NCBI RefSeq assembly: GCF_963580165.1
Contig: NZ_CAUZLM010000003.1
Span: forward strand, 1-64,000
From: Fructobacillus evanidus
GTDB lineage: Bacteria; Bacillota; Bacilli; Lactobacillales; Lactobacillaceae
Reading direction: 5' to 3'
DNA: 64,000 nt
This document shows, in pieces, positions 57,699-64,000 of the stretch (positions are counted from its first letter, which is position 1; each line of letters opens with the position of its first letter). Under the pieces are notes generated by a model. That model searched no databases. It was not told the origin of the DNA and was given only the letters and a program-made list of their open reading frames with translations. A program made the position numbers and the translations under genes.

Positions 57699-58091
57699 AT
57701 GCCATTAATGAAAATTGACTTGATTAAGGGTCAGTACGAACCCGCAGAAATTAAGAATATCATGCAACTGTCTTTCGACGTTGCCAAGGAAACGTTATCA
57801 CTACCTGATCGTGACCGTTTCCAAATCGTGACACAACACGAAGATTATGAAATTAATTTTCAAGATGTTGGTCTTGGCTATGACCGTTCAGAAAAGGTTT
57901 TGTTCTTTACAGTATTGTCAACGCCACGTCCAGTGAAGGCCAAGAAGGAATTCACGAAGTCATTGGTGGCGGTCTTGGCCGACAAGGCCGGTGTTCGCCA
58001 GGAAGATGTCATTATCTCCTTTGTCAGCAACCATGCTGAAGACTGGTCATTTGGTGAGGGAAAGAATCATTTCTTGAACGGTGACCTTTAA
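57699..58091 (+). CDS. Tautomerase family protein
   Basis: A 130-residue protein of the tautomerase superfamily, which uses an N-terminal proline as catalytic base. The start at 57699 is chosen over the upstream ATG (57693) because it places Pro directly after Met (MPLMKIDLIKG), as catalysis requires. GAGGAG lies 9 nt before it. Its length fits the double-unit group (about 130) rather than the 62-residue 4-oxalocrotonate tautomerases. The physiological substrate is unknown. Confidence 0.82.
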   Translation: MPLMKIDLIKGQYEPAEIKNIMQLSFDVAKETLSLPDRDRFQIVTQHEDYEINFQDVGLGYDRSEKVLFFTVLSTPRPVKAKKEFTKSLVAVLADKAGVRQEDVIISFVSNHAEDWSFGEGKNHFLNGDL

Positions 58092-58098
58092 TAAAATT

Positions 58099-58132
58099 AG
58101 CTCGCTAGCACTTAGTGTTAGCGAGCTTTTTT
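58099..58132 (+). terminator. Tautomerase gene terminator
   Basis: A 12-bp stem (58099-58110 with 58116-58127, one G-T pair) with a 5-nt loop is followed by TTTTTT. Confidence 0.88.
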
Positions 58133-58333
58133 GTTAAAATCAGTCATTGTTAACGGCCGGTCAATTTCCCGTAGCCACCGTGATAAATCCAAATGGTCTA
58201 TTGAAAATTGACAGATGGAGATTGTTCTTCTAAAATAGATGGACAAACCTTTCAAGAGGTTTAAGTGGAACGAACAGGCCATTGAAAATTACAAATGGTC
58301 TGCTTGTATGTTTAAAAAGGAGTTCTGTCAAAA

Positions 58334-59506
58334 ATGGAAAATTTTACATTTAAGAACACAACCGATATTCGTTTCGGGAAAGATCGCTTGGACACTGAAT
58401 TGCAGGCTGCCATTGCCCAATTTGGTCAAAAGGTGCTCGTAACCTACGGTGGTGGTTCAATTAAAAAATCAGGTCTGTATGAACGCGTGATTAAGGCGCT
58501 TGCAGGTTTGGATGTGACAGAATTGTCTGGGATTGAGCCTAATCCAAAGATTGCCTCAGTACGAGAAGGGCAAAAATTAGTCAAGGATAACGATATCGAT
58601 GTCATCTTAGCTGTTGGTGGCGGATCCGTGATCGATGCTTCGAAGGTAATCGCTTCTGCCAAATTCTATGAAGGCGACCCTTGGGACTTGGTTTTGGATT
58701 CCAAGAAGCGCTTTGCCATCGGCCAGTTGCCCGTTGTCGATATTTTAACGTTGGCGGCAACTGGAACGGAGATGAACACTGGTTCCGTGATTTCTAATCC
58801 GGAAACGAAGCAAAAGTTGGGAACCGGTGGTCCCAATACACCGGCCGTTTCCTTCTTGGACCCCAGTTTGACTTTCTCGGTTTCAAAGTGGCAAACGGCT
58901 GCCGGATCAATTGATATTTTCAGTCACTTGACGGAACAATACTTTGACCAAAAGGGTTATGAAAACGACGTTCGCAATGGCTTGATCGAAGGAATTATGC
59001 GCACTGTGGTTAAGTGGGCGCCGGTTGCCTTGCGTGAACCTGATAACTACGATGCTCGCGCTAATTTGATGTGGGCCTCAACGATGGCCTTGAACGGCTT
59101 GCCACGGACTGGGAATGTCAATTCATGGTCGGTGCACCCAATTGAACACGAATTGTCAGCCTATTATGACATCACTCACGGTGTTGGCCTGGGCATTTTG
59201 ACACCACACTGGTTAGACTTTATCTATTCAGACGAAACAAAGCCTTATTTCGTTTCCTTGGGACGGAATGTCTGGGATTTGACGGGGGATGACGATGCCG
59301 TTGCCACCCAGACAATCGCAAAGACCCGAGAATGGATAGCAAGTCTTGACGTGCCAACGACATTGCCTGGAGTTGGAATCGAGACGGACCAGGACTTTGA
59401 GGCCATGGCTAAGAGTGCGGTTCAGGTTAACCACTTGGACCAAAACGCCTTTGTGAAGATGACAACGGTAGATGTTCGCAACTTATTGGAAGCGTCAATG
59501 AAATAA
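58334..59506 (+). CDS. Iron-containing alcohol dehydrogenase (butanol dehydrogenase/YqhD-like)
   Basis: A 390-residue group III dehydrogenase that probably reduces aldehydes with NAD(P)H. The nucleotide-binding loop VGGGSVIDASK and the metal site Asp194, His198, His268 and His282 (in IDIFSH, VHPIEHE and ITHGVG) are all present, so it should be active. It resembles the BdhA/YqhD group of about 387-390 residues. AAGGAG lies 12 nt before the ATG. The gap upstream (58133-58333) contains two copies of ATTGAAAATT and of AAATGGTCT that might be regulator sites. Confidence 0.88.
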   Translation: MENFTFKNTTDIRFGKDRLDTELQAAIAQFGQKVLVTYGGGSIKKSGLYERVIKALAGLDVTELSGIEPNPKIASVREGQKLVKDNDIDVILAVGGGSVIDASKVIASAKFYEGDPWDLVLDSKKRFAIGQLPVVDILTLAATGTEMNTGSVISNPETKQKLGTGGPNTPAVSFLDPSLTFSVSKWQTAAGSIDIFSHLTEQYFDQKGYENDVRNGLIEGIMRTVVKWAPVALREPDNYDARANLMWASTMALNGLPRTGNVNSWSVHPIEHELSAYYDITHGVGLGILTPHWLDFIYSDETKPYFVSLGRNVWDLTGDDDAVATQTIAKTREWIASLDVPTTLPGVGIETDQDFEAMAKSAVQVNHLDQNAFVKMTTVDVRNLLEASMK

Positions 59507-59566
59507 GTAGACTGATTTGCTGGAGGTCGAGTTTTCCTCGATCAACCACCGAATCATGGCCAAAGT

Positions 59567-59612
59567 AAAAGAGCCAAAGATCGACAATTTGTCGAATCTT
59601 TGACTCTTTTTT
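59567..59612. terminator. Bidirectional terminator between convergent genes
   Basis: AAAAGAG (59567-59573) pairs with CTCTTTT (59604-59610), and inner pairs CAAAGAT/ATCTTTG and GAC/GTC extend it. It serves the alcohol dehydrogenase and the glucosidase gene. Confidence 0.85.
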
Positions 59613-59659
59613 CGTTTCATTTAGTTGCGATGACCCTTTGATTTAAATCAAATCAGTCC

Positions 59660-61345
59660 TTAGCGCTGATACAAATAAGCCTTAGCTTCGTATGGCCGCA
59701 ATTTCAGACCCAAGTCATCTTGGTAATTGCTGATGAGCAACTGGGCATCGGCGGGAACGGGATAATCGCGTTCCAGGTCTTGGTCGGTGAAGTTGTTAAT
59801 AATCAAGAGTTCTTGGTCATCCCCAATTCGCTTGTACGTATAGACCTGGTCATCAGCCGGGTCAATCAATTCGTAGTGACCCGTGGTCATCAAATCGAGC
59901 TCGTGACGGAGCTTAATCAGCTTTTGGTAGTGGTAAAAGACGGAATGTTCATCCGCCAAGGCAGCAGTCGCATTGATGGTTTCGAAGTTGTCATTCAACT
60001 TCAGCCAAGGAGTGCCATCGGTGAAACCAGCGTTTTTCCCGGTTGACCACTGCATTGGTGTCCGGGCGTTATCACGACCCTTATAGTGGACGTAATCGAG
60101 CATGGTATCATTATCCACTAATTTTTCCTTGTCAACAATGAACTTCCGACCGTTGATGATTTCGATATCATCGAAGTCGTCCCAGCCCAAGTTGTAGGCA
60201 TTGGTCATCCCCAATTCCTCGCCCTGGTAGATGTAAGGTGTCCCCTGCATGAAGTGCAAGAGGGTGGCCAGCATCTTGGCTGAAACCTCTCGGTATTCGG
60301 CAGAATCGTTCCCAAAGCGGCTGACGATACGAGGCTGATCATGGTTATCCCAGTAAAGGGAGTTCCAACTATTGCCTTCGAGTTCTGTTTGCCACTTGCT
60401 CAAATTGTCCTTGAGTTTGAGCAATGAAACTGGTTGGTTATCCCACTTGCCCAGTGCTGGGTTAGGGTTGTCATCCAAACCCATATGCTCAAATTGGAAG
60501 ACCATGTTCAGCTCGCTACCATCGATGCCAGCATACTTGCGAGCATGCTCAATGTCGACGCCAGAAGTTTCACCAACGGTCATCAAATCAGCATTGTTCA
60601 ACACCTTTTGTCGCATTTCCCGCAAGTATTCGTGCACGTGAGGGCCGTTGGCGGTCAATGAAACCGGATTAGCATAGGTATTACCGGCGGGCAAGGGTGC
60701 ATCCGGCAATCCATCTGGCTTTGAAATCATCGAAATCACGTCCATGCGGAAGCCATCGATTCCCTTGTCGACCCACCAGTTCATCATTTGATAAACTTGG
60801 TCACGGAGTTCGTCGTTTTTCCAGTTTAAATCAGGTTGGCCCTCAACAAAGAGGTGGAGGTAATATTGACCACTTTTCTCGTCAAATTTCCAGGCAGAAC
60901 CCGAGAAGAAAGAGGACCAGTTGTTTGGTTCATGACCATCAACGGGGTCACGCCAAATGTAAAAGTCGCGCTTGTCATTATCCTTGCTTGACCGGCTTTC
61001 GATAAACCATTTGTGCTGGTCGGATGAATGGTTGACCACCAAGTCCATCACGATTTTGATATCGCGGGCGTGTGCAGCGGCCAATAAATCATCGAAGTCC
61101 TGCATCGTCCCAAATTCTGGGTTGATGGCTTGATAATCCGAAATATCATAGCCGTTATCCTTGTTGGGTGATTGGTAGATTGGGTTGAGCCAGATTACGT
61201 CCGCTCCTAATTTAGAAACGTAGCTGAGACGCTTCTGAATACCCTTCAAATCACCAATGCCATCGCCGTTCGAATCCTGGAAGGAACGAGGGTAAATCTG
61301 ATAAACAACGGCCTTTTGCCACCATTTAATCGCGCTTGTTGTCAT
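59660..61345 (-). CDS. Oligo-1,6-glucosidase (GH13, alpha-glucosidase)
   Basis: A 561-residue cytosolic glycosidase of family GH13 subgroup 31 that releases glucose from isomaltose-type sugars. It shows the start WWQKAVVYQIYPRSFQDSNGDG, region I DLVVNHSS, region II DGFRMDVIS with nucleophile Asp202, region III with the acid Glu in VGETSG (about 258) and region IV WDNHDQPR. Val203 after the nucleophile is typical of alpha-1,6-specific enzymes rather than alpha-1,4 ones. GGAGG precedes the ATG on the minus strand. No sugar transporter lies beside it. Related bacteria use such enzymes on isomalto-oligosaccharides from dextran. Confidence 0.92.
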   Translation of the reverse strand: MTTSAIKWWQKAVVYQIYPRSFQDSNGDGIGDLKGIQKRLSYVSKLGADVIWLNPIYQSPNKDNGYDISDYQAINPEFGTMQDFDDLLAAAHARDIKIVMDLVVNHSSDQHKWFIESRSSKDNDKRDFYIWRDPVDGHEPNNWSSFFSGSAWKFDEKSGQYYLHLFVEGQPDLNWKNDELRDQVYQMMNWWVDKGIDGFRMDVISMISKPDGLPDAPLPAGNTYANPVSLTANGPHVHEYLREMRQKVLNNADLMTVGETSGVDIEHARKYAGIDGSELNMVFQFEHMGLDDNPNPALGKWDNQPVSLLKLKDNLSKWQTELEGNSWNSLYWDNHDQPRIVSRFGNDSAEYREVSAKMLATLLHFMQGTPYIYQGEELGMTNAYNLGWDDFDDIEIINGRKFIVDKEKLVDNDTMLDYVHYKGRDNARTPMQWSTGKNAGFTDGTPWLKLNDNFETINATAALADEHSVFYHYQKLIKLRHELDLMTTGHYELIDPADDQVYTYKRIGDDQELLIINNFTDQDLERDYPVPADAQLLISNYQDDLGLKLRPYEAKAYLYQR

Positions 61346-61443
61346 TTAAAAACCTCCAATTTGTTTTTCGGTTGAAAATTGAATCTACCACGTCATTATA
61401 AAGAAAATCAGCTGTGAAATAAAGGGGCTCTAATTTAAAAAGC

Positions 61444-61472
61444 TTACTTTTCAACGGTAAGAGCGGTATAAT
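61444..61472 (+). promoter_or_regulatory. Promoter of the second DUF915 gene
   Basis: TTACTT (61444-61449), a 17-bp spacer and a perfect TATAAT (61467-61472) lie about 38 bp before the GTG start. Confidence 0.65.
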
Positions 61473-61509
61473 TTTAGACATCAAATGAGGAATCTTGGAA
61501 GGAGTTTCT

Positions 61510-62358
61510 GTGCTTAAAAAGAAGTTGTTTTGGGGAATTCTGGTTGCGCTAATGGCAATTGGGGTTGTCTTTTATCTGGTTGGTGCCAAAATGAGTCCAA
61601 CTTTGTCTGAGCAAAATGGCCAGCGGCCAAAGGAGGCCACGGTCTTCTTTCACGGCTACGGCTCCAGCCGCAATGCCGAGAAGTCGATGAGCCAGTACCT
61701 GGTGGACCATGATTATTCCAACCGACGGATTAACGTCACGGTTGCTAAAGACGGCACAGTCACCATGGATAAGACAATTGCCCCTGGTGACAAAAATCCG
61801 ATTATCTTGGTCCAGTTTGATAACAATAAAAACCAGGACTTTAACCAGACTGCTAAGTGGGTTACGACCATTATGACCAAGCTGAGCCAGCAGGGTATCC
61901 GCTCAGTGAACTTGATTGGTCATTCGATGGGGAATATGGCCATCGCCTTTTACCTGATGAATGCAGCCGATAATGGTCACGACCTGCCGAAGGTGGTCCG
62001 CCAGATCTCGATTGCCGGGACGTACAACGGGCTGATTTTAGCTAATCCGCAGTCAAATTCACCGTTAAGTGCCGAAGGTGAGCCGCAAACGAAGACCGAA
62101 ATCTTTAACCGCTTAGCGGGTCTGACGGCTTACTATCAAAACCACTCGACGAAGGTCTTGAATATCTACGGTAATTCGACCGGTGGTTCCGCCTCCGATA
62201 CGACCGTTTATAACAATTCGTCCAAGGCCTTGAAGTATTTTGTGCGCCAGCCAAGTAGTTATCAGGAAACGCTGATTGAAGGGGCGGGTGGTCAACACTC
62301 AAAGCTTCATGAAAATCAGACCGTTGATCAAGATATCCTAAAATTCTTGCAAAATTAA
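61510..62358 (+). CDS. DUF915 family alpha/beta hydrolase (second copy)
   Basis: A 282-residue membrane-anchored or exported hydrolase, paralogous to 42181-43035. An N-terminal hydrophobic helix (about residues 6-26) is followed by ATVFFHGYGSSRNAE, the nucleophile motif GHSMGN and the late His in QHSKLHEN. The frame opens at a TTG (61495), but the GTG at 61510 follows GGAAGGAG by 6 nt, which gives a normal start. It has its own promoter and terminator, unlike the other copy. The substrate is unknown. Confidence 0.83.
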   Translation: MLKKKLFWGILVALMAIGVVFYLVGAKMSPTLSEQNGQRPKEATVFFHGYGSSRNAEKSMSQYLVDHDYSNRRINVTVAKDGTVTMDKTIAPGDKNPIILVQFDNNKNQDFNQTAKWVTTIMTKLSQQGIRSVNLIGHSMGNMAIAFYLMNAADNGHDLPKVVRQISIAGTYNGLILANPQSNSPLSAEGEPQTKTEIFNRLAGLTAYYQNHSTKVLNIYGNSTGGSASDTTVYNNSSKALKYFVRQPSSYQETLIEGAGGQHSKLHENQTVDQDILKFLQN

Positions 62359-62370
62359 TATAGACAAAAT

Positions 62371-62409
62371 AAAAATGATTGTAGCCATAGGGGCTGCAAT
62401 CATTTTTTT
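62371..62409. terminator. Terminator after the DUF915 gene
   Basis: A 16-bp stem with one mismatch (62371-62386 with 62392-62407) is followed by Ts. It may also serve the convergent guaC gene. Confidence 0.88.
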
Positions 62410-62484
62410 GATGTCATCACTTGGTCGCCAATGCATTCAGCGTCGGCATCAGCGAGGCAAGGGCGAGAGCGAGTGAGGCAAAGA

Positions 62485-63441
62485 TTAATAGTCAGTTAAG
62501 ACAACGTAGTCAACCGTCTTGAGACTGTTCAAGTCACGGCCACCGGCATAAGAGATGGCTGACTGGATGTCTTCTTCCATTTCGGTCAAAGTGTTTTGGA
62601 TAGGGCCCTTGTAAGGCACCAACAATTTGCGACCTTCCACGTTGTGGGAGTGACCCTTTTGGTAAGCTGAAGCAGAACCAAAGTAGGCCTTGTAAGTCTT
62701 GCCGTCCTGTTCAATCAAGTCACCAGGCGTCTCGTCGTGACCGGCAAACATCGAACCGACCATGACCATTGTTGCGCCAAAGCGAATTGACTTGGCGATG
62801 TCACCGTTGTGGCGGATACCACCGTCGGCGATGATTGGCTTATTGGCCACCTGAGCGCATTGGGCGATGGCGGCTAACTGCCAACCATTGGTTCCAAAGC
62901 CAGTCTTGTCCTTGGTGATGCAGGCCTTACCAGGTCCGATTCCGACCTTGGTTGCATCGGCACCGGCAGCTTCGATTTCAACGATGGCTTCTGGCGTTCC
63001 CAAGTTACCAACAAGCAGGAAGGCATCTGGCAAGTTTTCCTTAATATAAGTCACCATCTTGATAACATAGTCGGAATGACCATGGGCGACATCGATGGTG
63101 ATGTAGTCCGGCGTGATTTGCGCTTCCTTGAATTGGTCAATCAAGGCGTATTCGCCATCCGTAATCCCCAGACTAATGGATGCAATCAAACCCTTAGATT
63201 GGATGTTTTGAACGAAGTCAAAGCGTGTTTCGGGTTGGAAGCGGTGCATCACGTAGAAGTAGCCATTGGAAGCTAACCATTCGGCCAAGTTCTCATCGAT
63301 AACCGTGGCCATGTTGGCTGGCATAACGGGCAACTTAAAGGTGTTCTTTCCAAGAGTCACAGAAGTGTCGGCTTCGCGGCGAGACTTCAAGACTGATTTT
63401 TTAGGTAAAAGGCGAATAGCATCATAATCAAAGGTTTTCAT
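62485..63441 (-). CDS. guaC: GMP reductase
   Basis: A 318-residue TIM-barrel enzyme that deaminates GMP to IMP with NADPH, returning guanine nucleotides to the purine pool. It has the IMPDH/GMPR core: the phosphate and catalytic loop GIGPGKACITKDKTGFG with the nucleophile Cys, IADGGIRHNGDIAKSIRFGA and a C-terminal AYFGSASAYQKG. It lacks CBS domains, which separates it from IMP dehydrogenase. The ATG at 63441 has GGAG 8 nt upstream. An in-frame GTG at 63444 is less likely. It lies next to purA, which uses IMP. Confidence 0.94.
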   Translation of the reverse strand: MKTFDYDAIRLLPKKSVLKSRREADTSVTLGKNTFKLPVMPANMATVIDENLAEWLASNGYFYVMHRFQPETRFDFVQNIQSKGLIASISLGITDGEYALIDQFKEAQITPDYITIDVAHGHSDYVIKMVTYIKENLPDAFLLVGNLGTPEAIVEIEAAGADATKVGIGPGKACITKDKTGFGTNGWQLAAIAQCAQVANKPIIADGGIRHNGDIAKSIRFGATMVMVGSMFAGHDETPGDLIEQDGKTYKAYFGSASAYQKGHSHNVEGRKLLVPYKGPIQNTLTEMEEDIQSAISYAGGRDLNSLKTVDYVVLTDY

Positions 63442-63511
63442 CACATAATCTCCGTTTCTGCTGGTGCTTTAGTCTAACAAGACTAGATTAAAGCAATATC
63501 AGCAAAGAAAA

Positions 63512-63567
63512 GGGCGGCAGTGCTTGCAGTCCGACCATACCGGTCAGGCCGGCAGGACACTGTCGCC
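63512..63567 (-). terminator. purA terminator
   Basis: On the minus strand a 10-bp outer stem (63558-63567 with 63513-63522, one G-T pair) and an inner GACC/GGTC stem are followed by TTTTCTTT. It lies directly after the purA stop. Confidence 0.7.
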
Positions 63568-63577
63568 AAGTAATTCT

Positions 63578-64000
63578 TTAGTTGTTTTCCCACAAATCAG
63601 TTAAGACGTTTGTGGCATCGCGGTCTGGACCAACGGCAAAGGTAGCCAAAGGCAAATCAACGATTTCGCAAACGCGCTTCAAATAGTTGCGGGCATTTTC
63701 AGGCAAGTCTTCAAGTGACTTGGCCTTGGTAATGTCTTCAGACCAACCAGGCAATTCTTCATAAACTGGTTCGCAGCGTTCCAAATCAGCTTCGGAAGCA
63801 GGGTAGTGGTCGATGACCTGGCCATCCAACTTGTAGTGCGTGGCAACCTTAACAGTTTCAAAGCCAGACAAGACATCCAAACAGTTCAAGGAAAGTTGTG
63901 TCAAGCCAGAAACGCGCTTGGCATGGCGCAAGGCCACCGTGTCCAACCAACCGATTCGGCGGGGACGACCTGTGACAACGCCGTATTCGTGGGCGACGTC
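63578..64000 (-). CDS. purA: Adenylosuccinate synthetase, C-terminal part (cut by window edge)
   Basis: The last 141 codons of PurA, which joins IMP and aspartate using GTP on the way to AMP. The frame remains open to the window edge, where it encodes VVTGRPRRIGWLDTVALRH, a strongly conserved PurA segment. It is followed by LSGFETVKVATHYKLDG, the PVYEELPGW loop and the C-terminal VGPDRDAT motif. The N-terminal P-loop and active-site residues lie outside the window. It is probably transcribed toward guaC, with a terminator between them. Confidence 0.93.
   Translation of the reverse strand, partial: DVAHEYGVVTGRPRRIGWLDTVALRHAKRVSGLTQLSLNCLDVLSGFETVKVATHYKLDGQVIDHYPASEADLERCEPVYEELPGWSEDITKAKSLEDLPENARNYLKRVCEIVDLPLATFAVGPDRDATNVLTDLWENN

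Noticed and set aside
58239..58442. 67-codon open frame with a plausible start upstream of the iron alcohol dehydrogenase
   Set aside because: More than half overlaps the dehydrogenase in another frame, its C-terminus is a shadow of that gene and there is no Shine-Dalgarno sequence.

Overview
The window looks like a chromosomal segment of a low-to-medium GC lactic acid bacterium (Lactobacillales). The gene order rpsU, yqeY, cvfB, xerD, ribT, scpA, scpB, rluB, ribU, cmk, rpsA, der, hup, the T-box-controlled hisS-aspS pair, the KxYKxGKxW-type surface protein and the FMN and TPP riboswitches all fit that group. Strong use of TTG (Leu) and AAG (Lys) codons suggests the Leuconostoc/Weissella/Fructobacillus branch. 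The genus is an inference. No rRNA, tRNA, CRISPR array, transposase or prophage gene was seen.

Layout. 0-4.8 kb: a membrane GT2 glycosyltransferase, an amidohydrolase, a uracil-DNA-glycosylase-like protein and an ion permease. 5.0-22.3 kb: one giant gene for a 5767-residue cell-wall protein, most of it a DUF1542-type helical repeat array held in an exact 492-bp register. 22.4-25.8 kb: T-box leader, hisS and aspS. 26-29.8 kb: a YitT-family membrane protein with a structured leader, a GNAT enzyme, a MarR gene followed by a broken YczE-like gene with two matching operators, and an MFS transporter whose 3' end has been copied in tandem. 29.9-40.8 kb: the housekeeping block (ribosomal proteins S21 and S1, chromosome segregation ScpAB, XerD, RluB, riboflavin uptake RibU, CMP kinase, Der, HU). 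40.9-45.2 kb: a Zn alcohol dehydrogenase behind a MerR-type promoter, a DUF915 hydrolase, the MerR gene and an NADH oxidase. 45.3-48.1 kb: TPP riboswitch and ykoEDC (thiamine-precursor ECF transporter). 48.2-53.5 kb: LysR regulator divergent from an amino-acid permease, proC, and a ydbS-ydbT pair in which ydbT is frameshifted. 53.7-57.5 kb: MarR regulator, then TPP riboswitch and the thiamine salvage operon tenA-thiD-thiE-thiM. 57.7-64 kb: tautomerase, iron alcohol dehydrogenase, oligo-1,6-glucosidase, a second DUF915 hydrolase, GMP reductase and the 3' end of purA.

How the parts fit. Two TPP riboswitches control uptake (YkoEDC) and salvage (TenA, ThiM, ThiD, ThiE) of thiamine pieces. No thiC or thiazole-synthesis genes are present here, which suggests a salvage lifestyle. 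RibU behind an FMN riboswitch gives the same picture for riboflavin. NADH oxidase and the two alcohol dehydrogenases fit redox balancing in heterofermentation. GuaC and PurA interconvert purine nucleotides.

The observations most worth following are the rigid repeat register and cassette duplication of the giant protein, a strongly over-represented 8-mer (AAAATCAG, 45 sites counted by eye), overlapping Asp and His codons at the T-box specifier, the lack of a standard start codon for scpA, the G7-tract frameshift in ydbT, and the switch-like leader upstream of the YitT gene. All coordinates and counts were read by eye.
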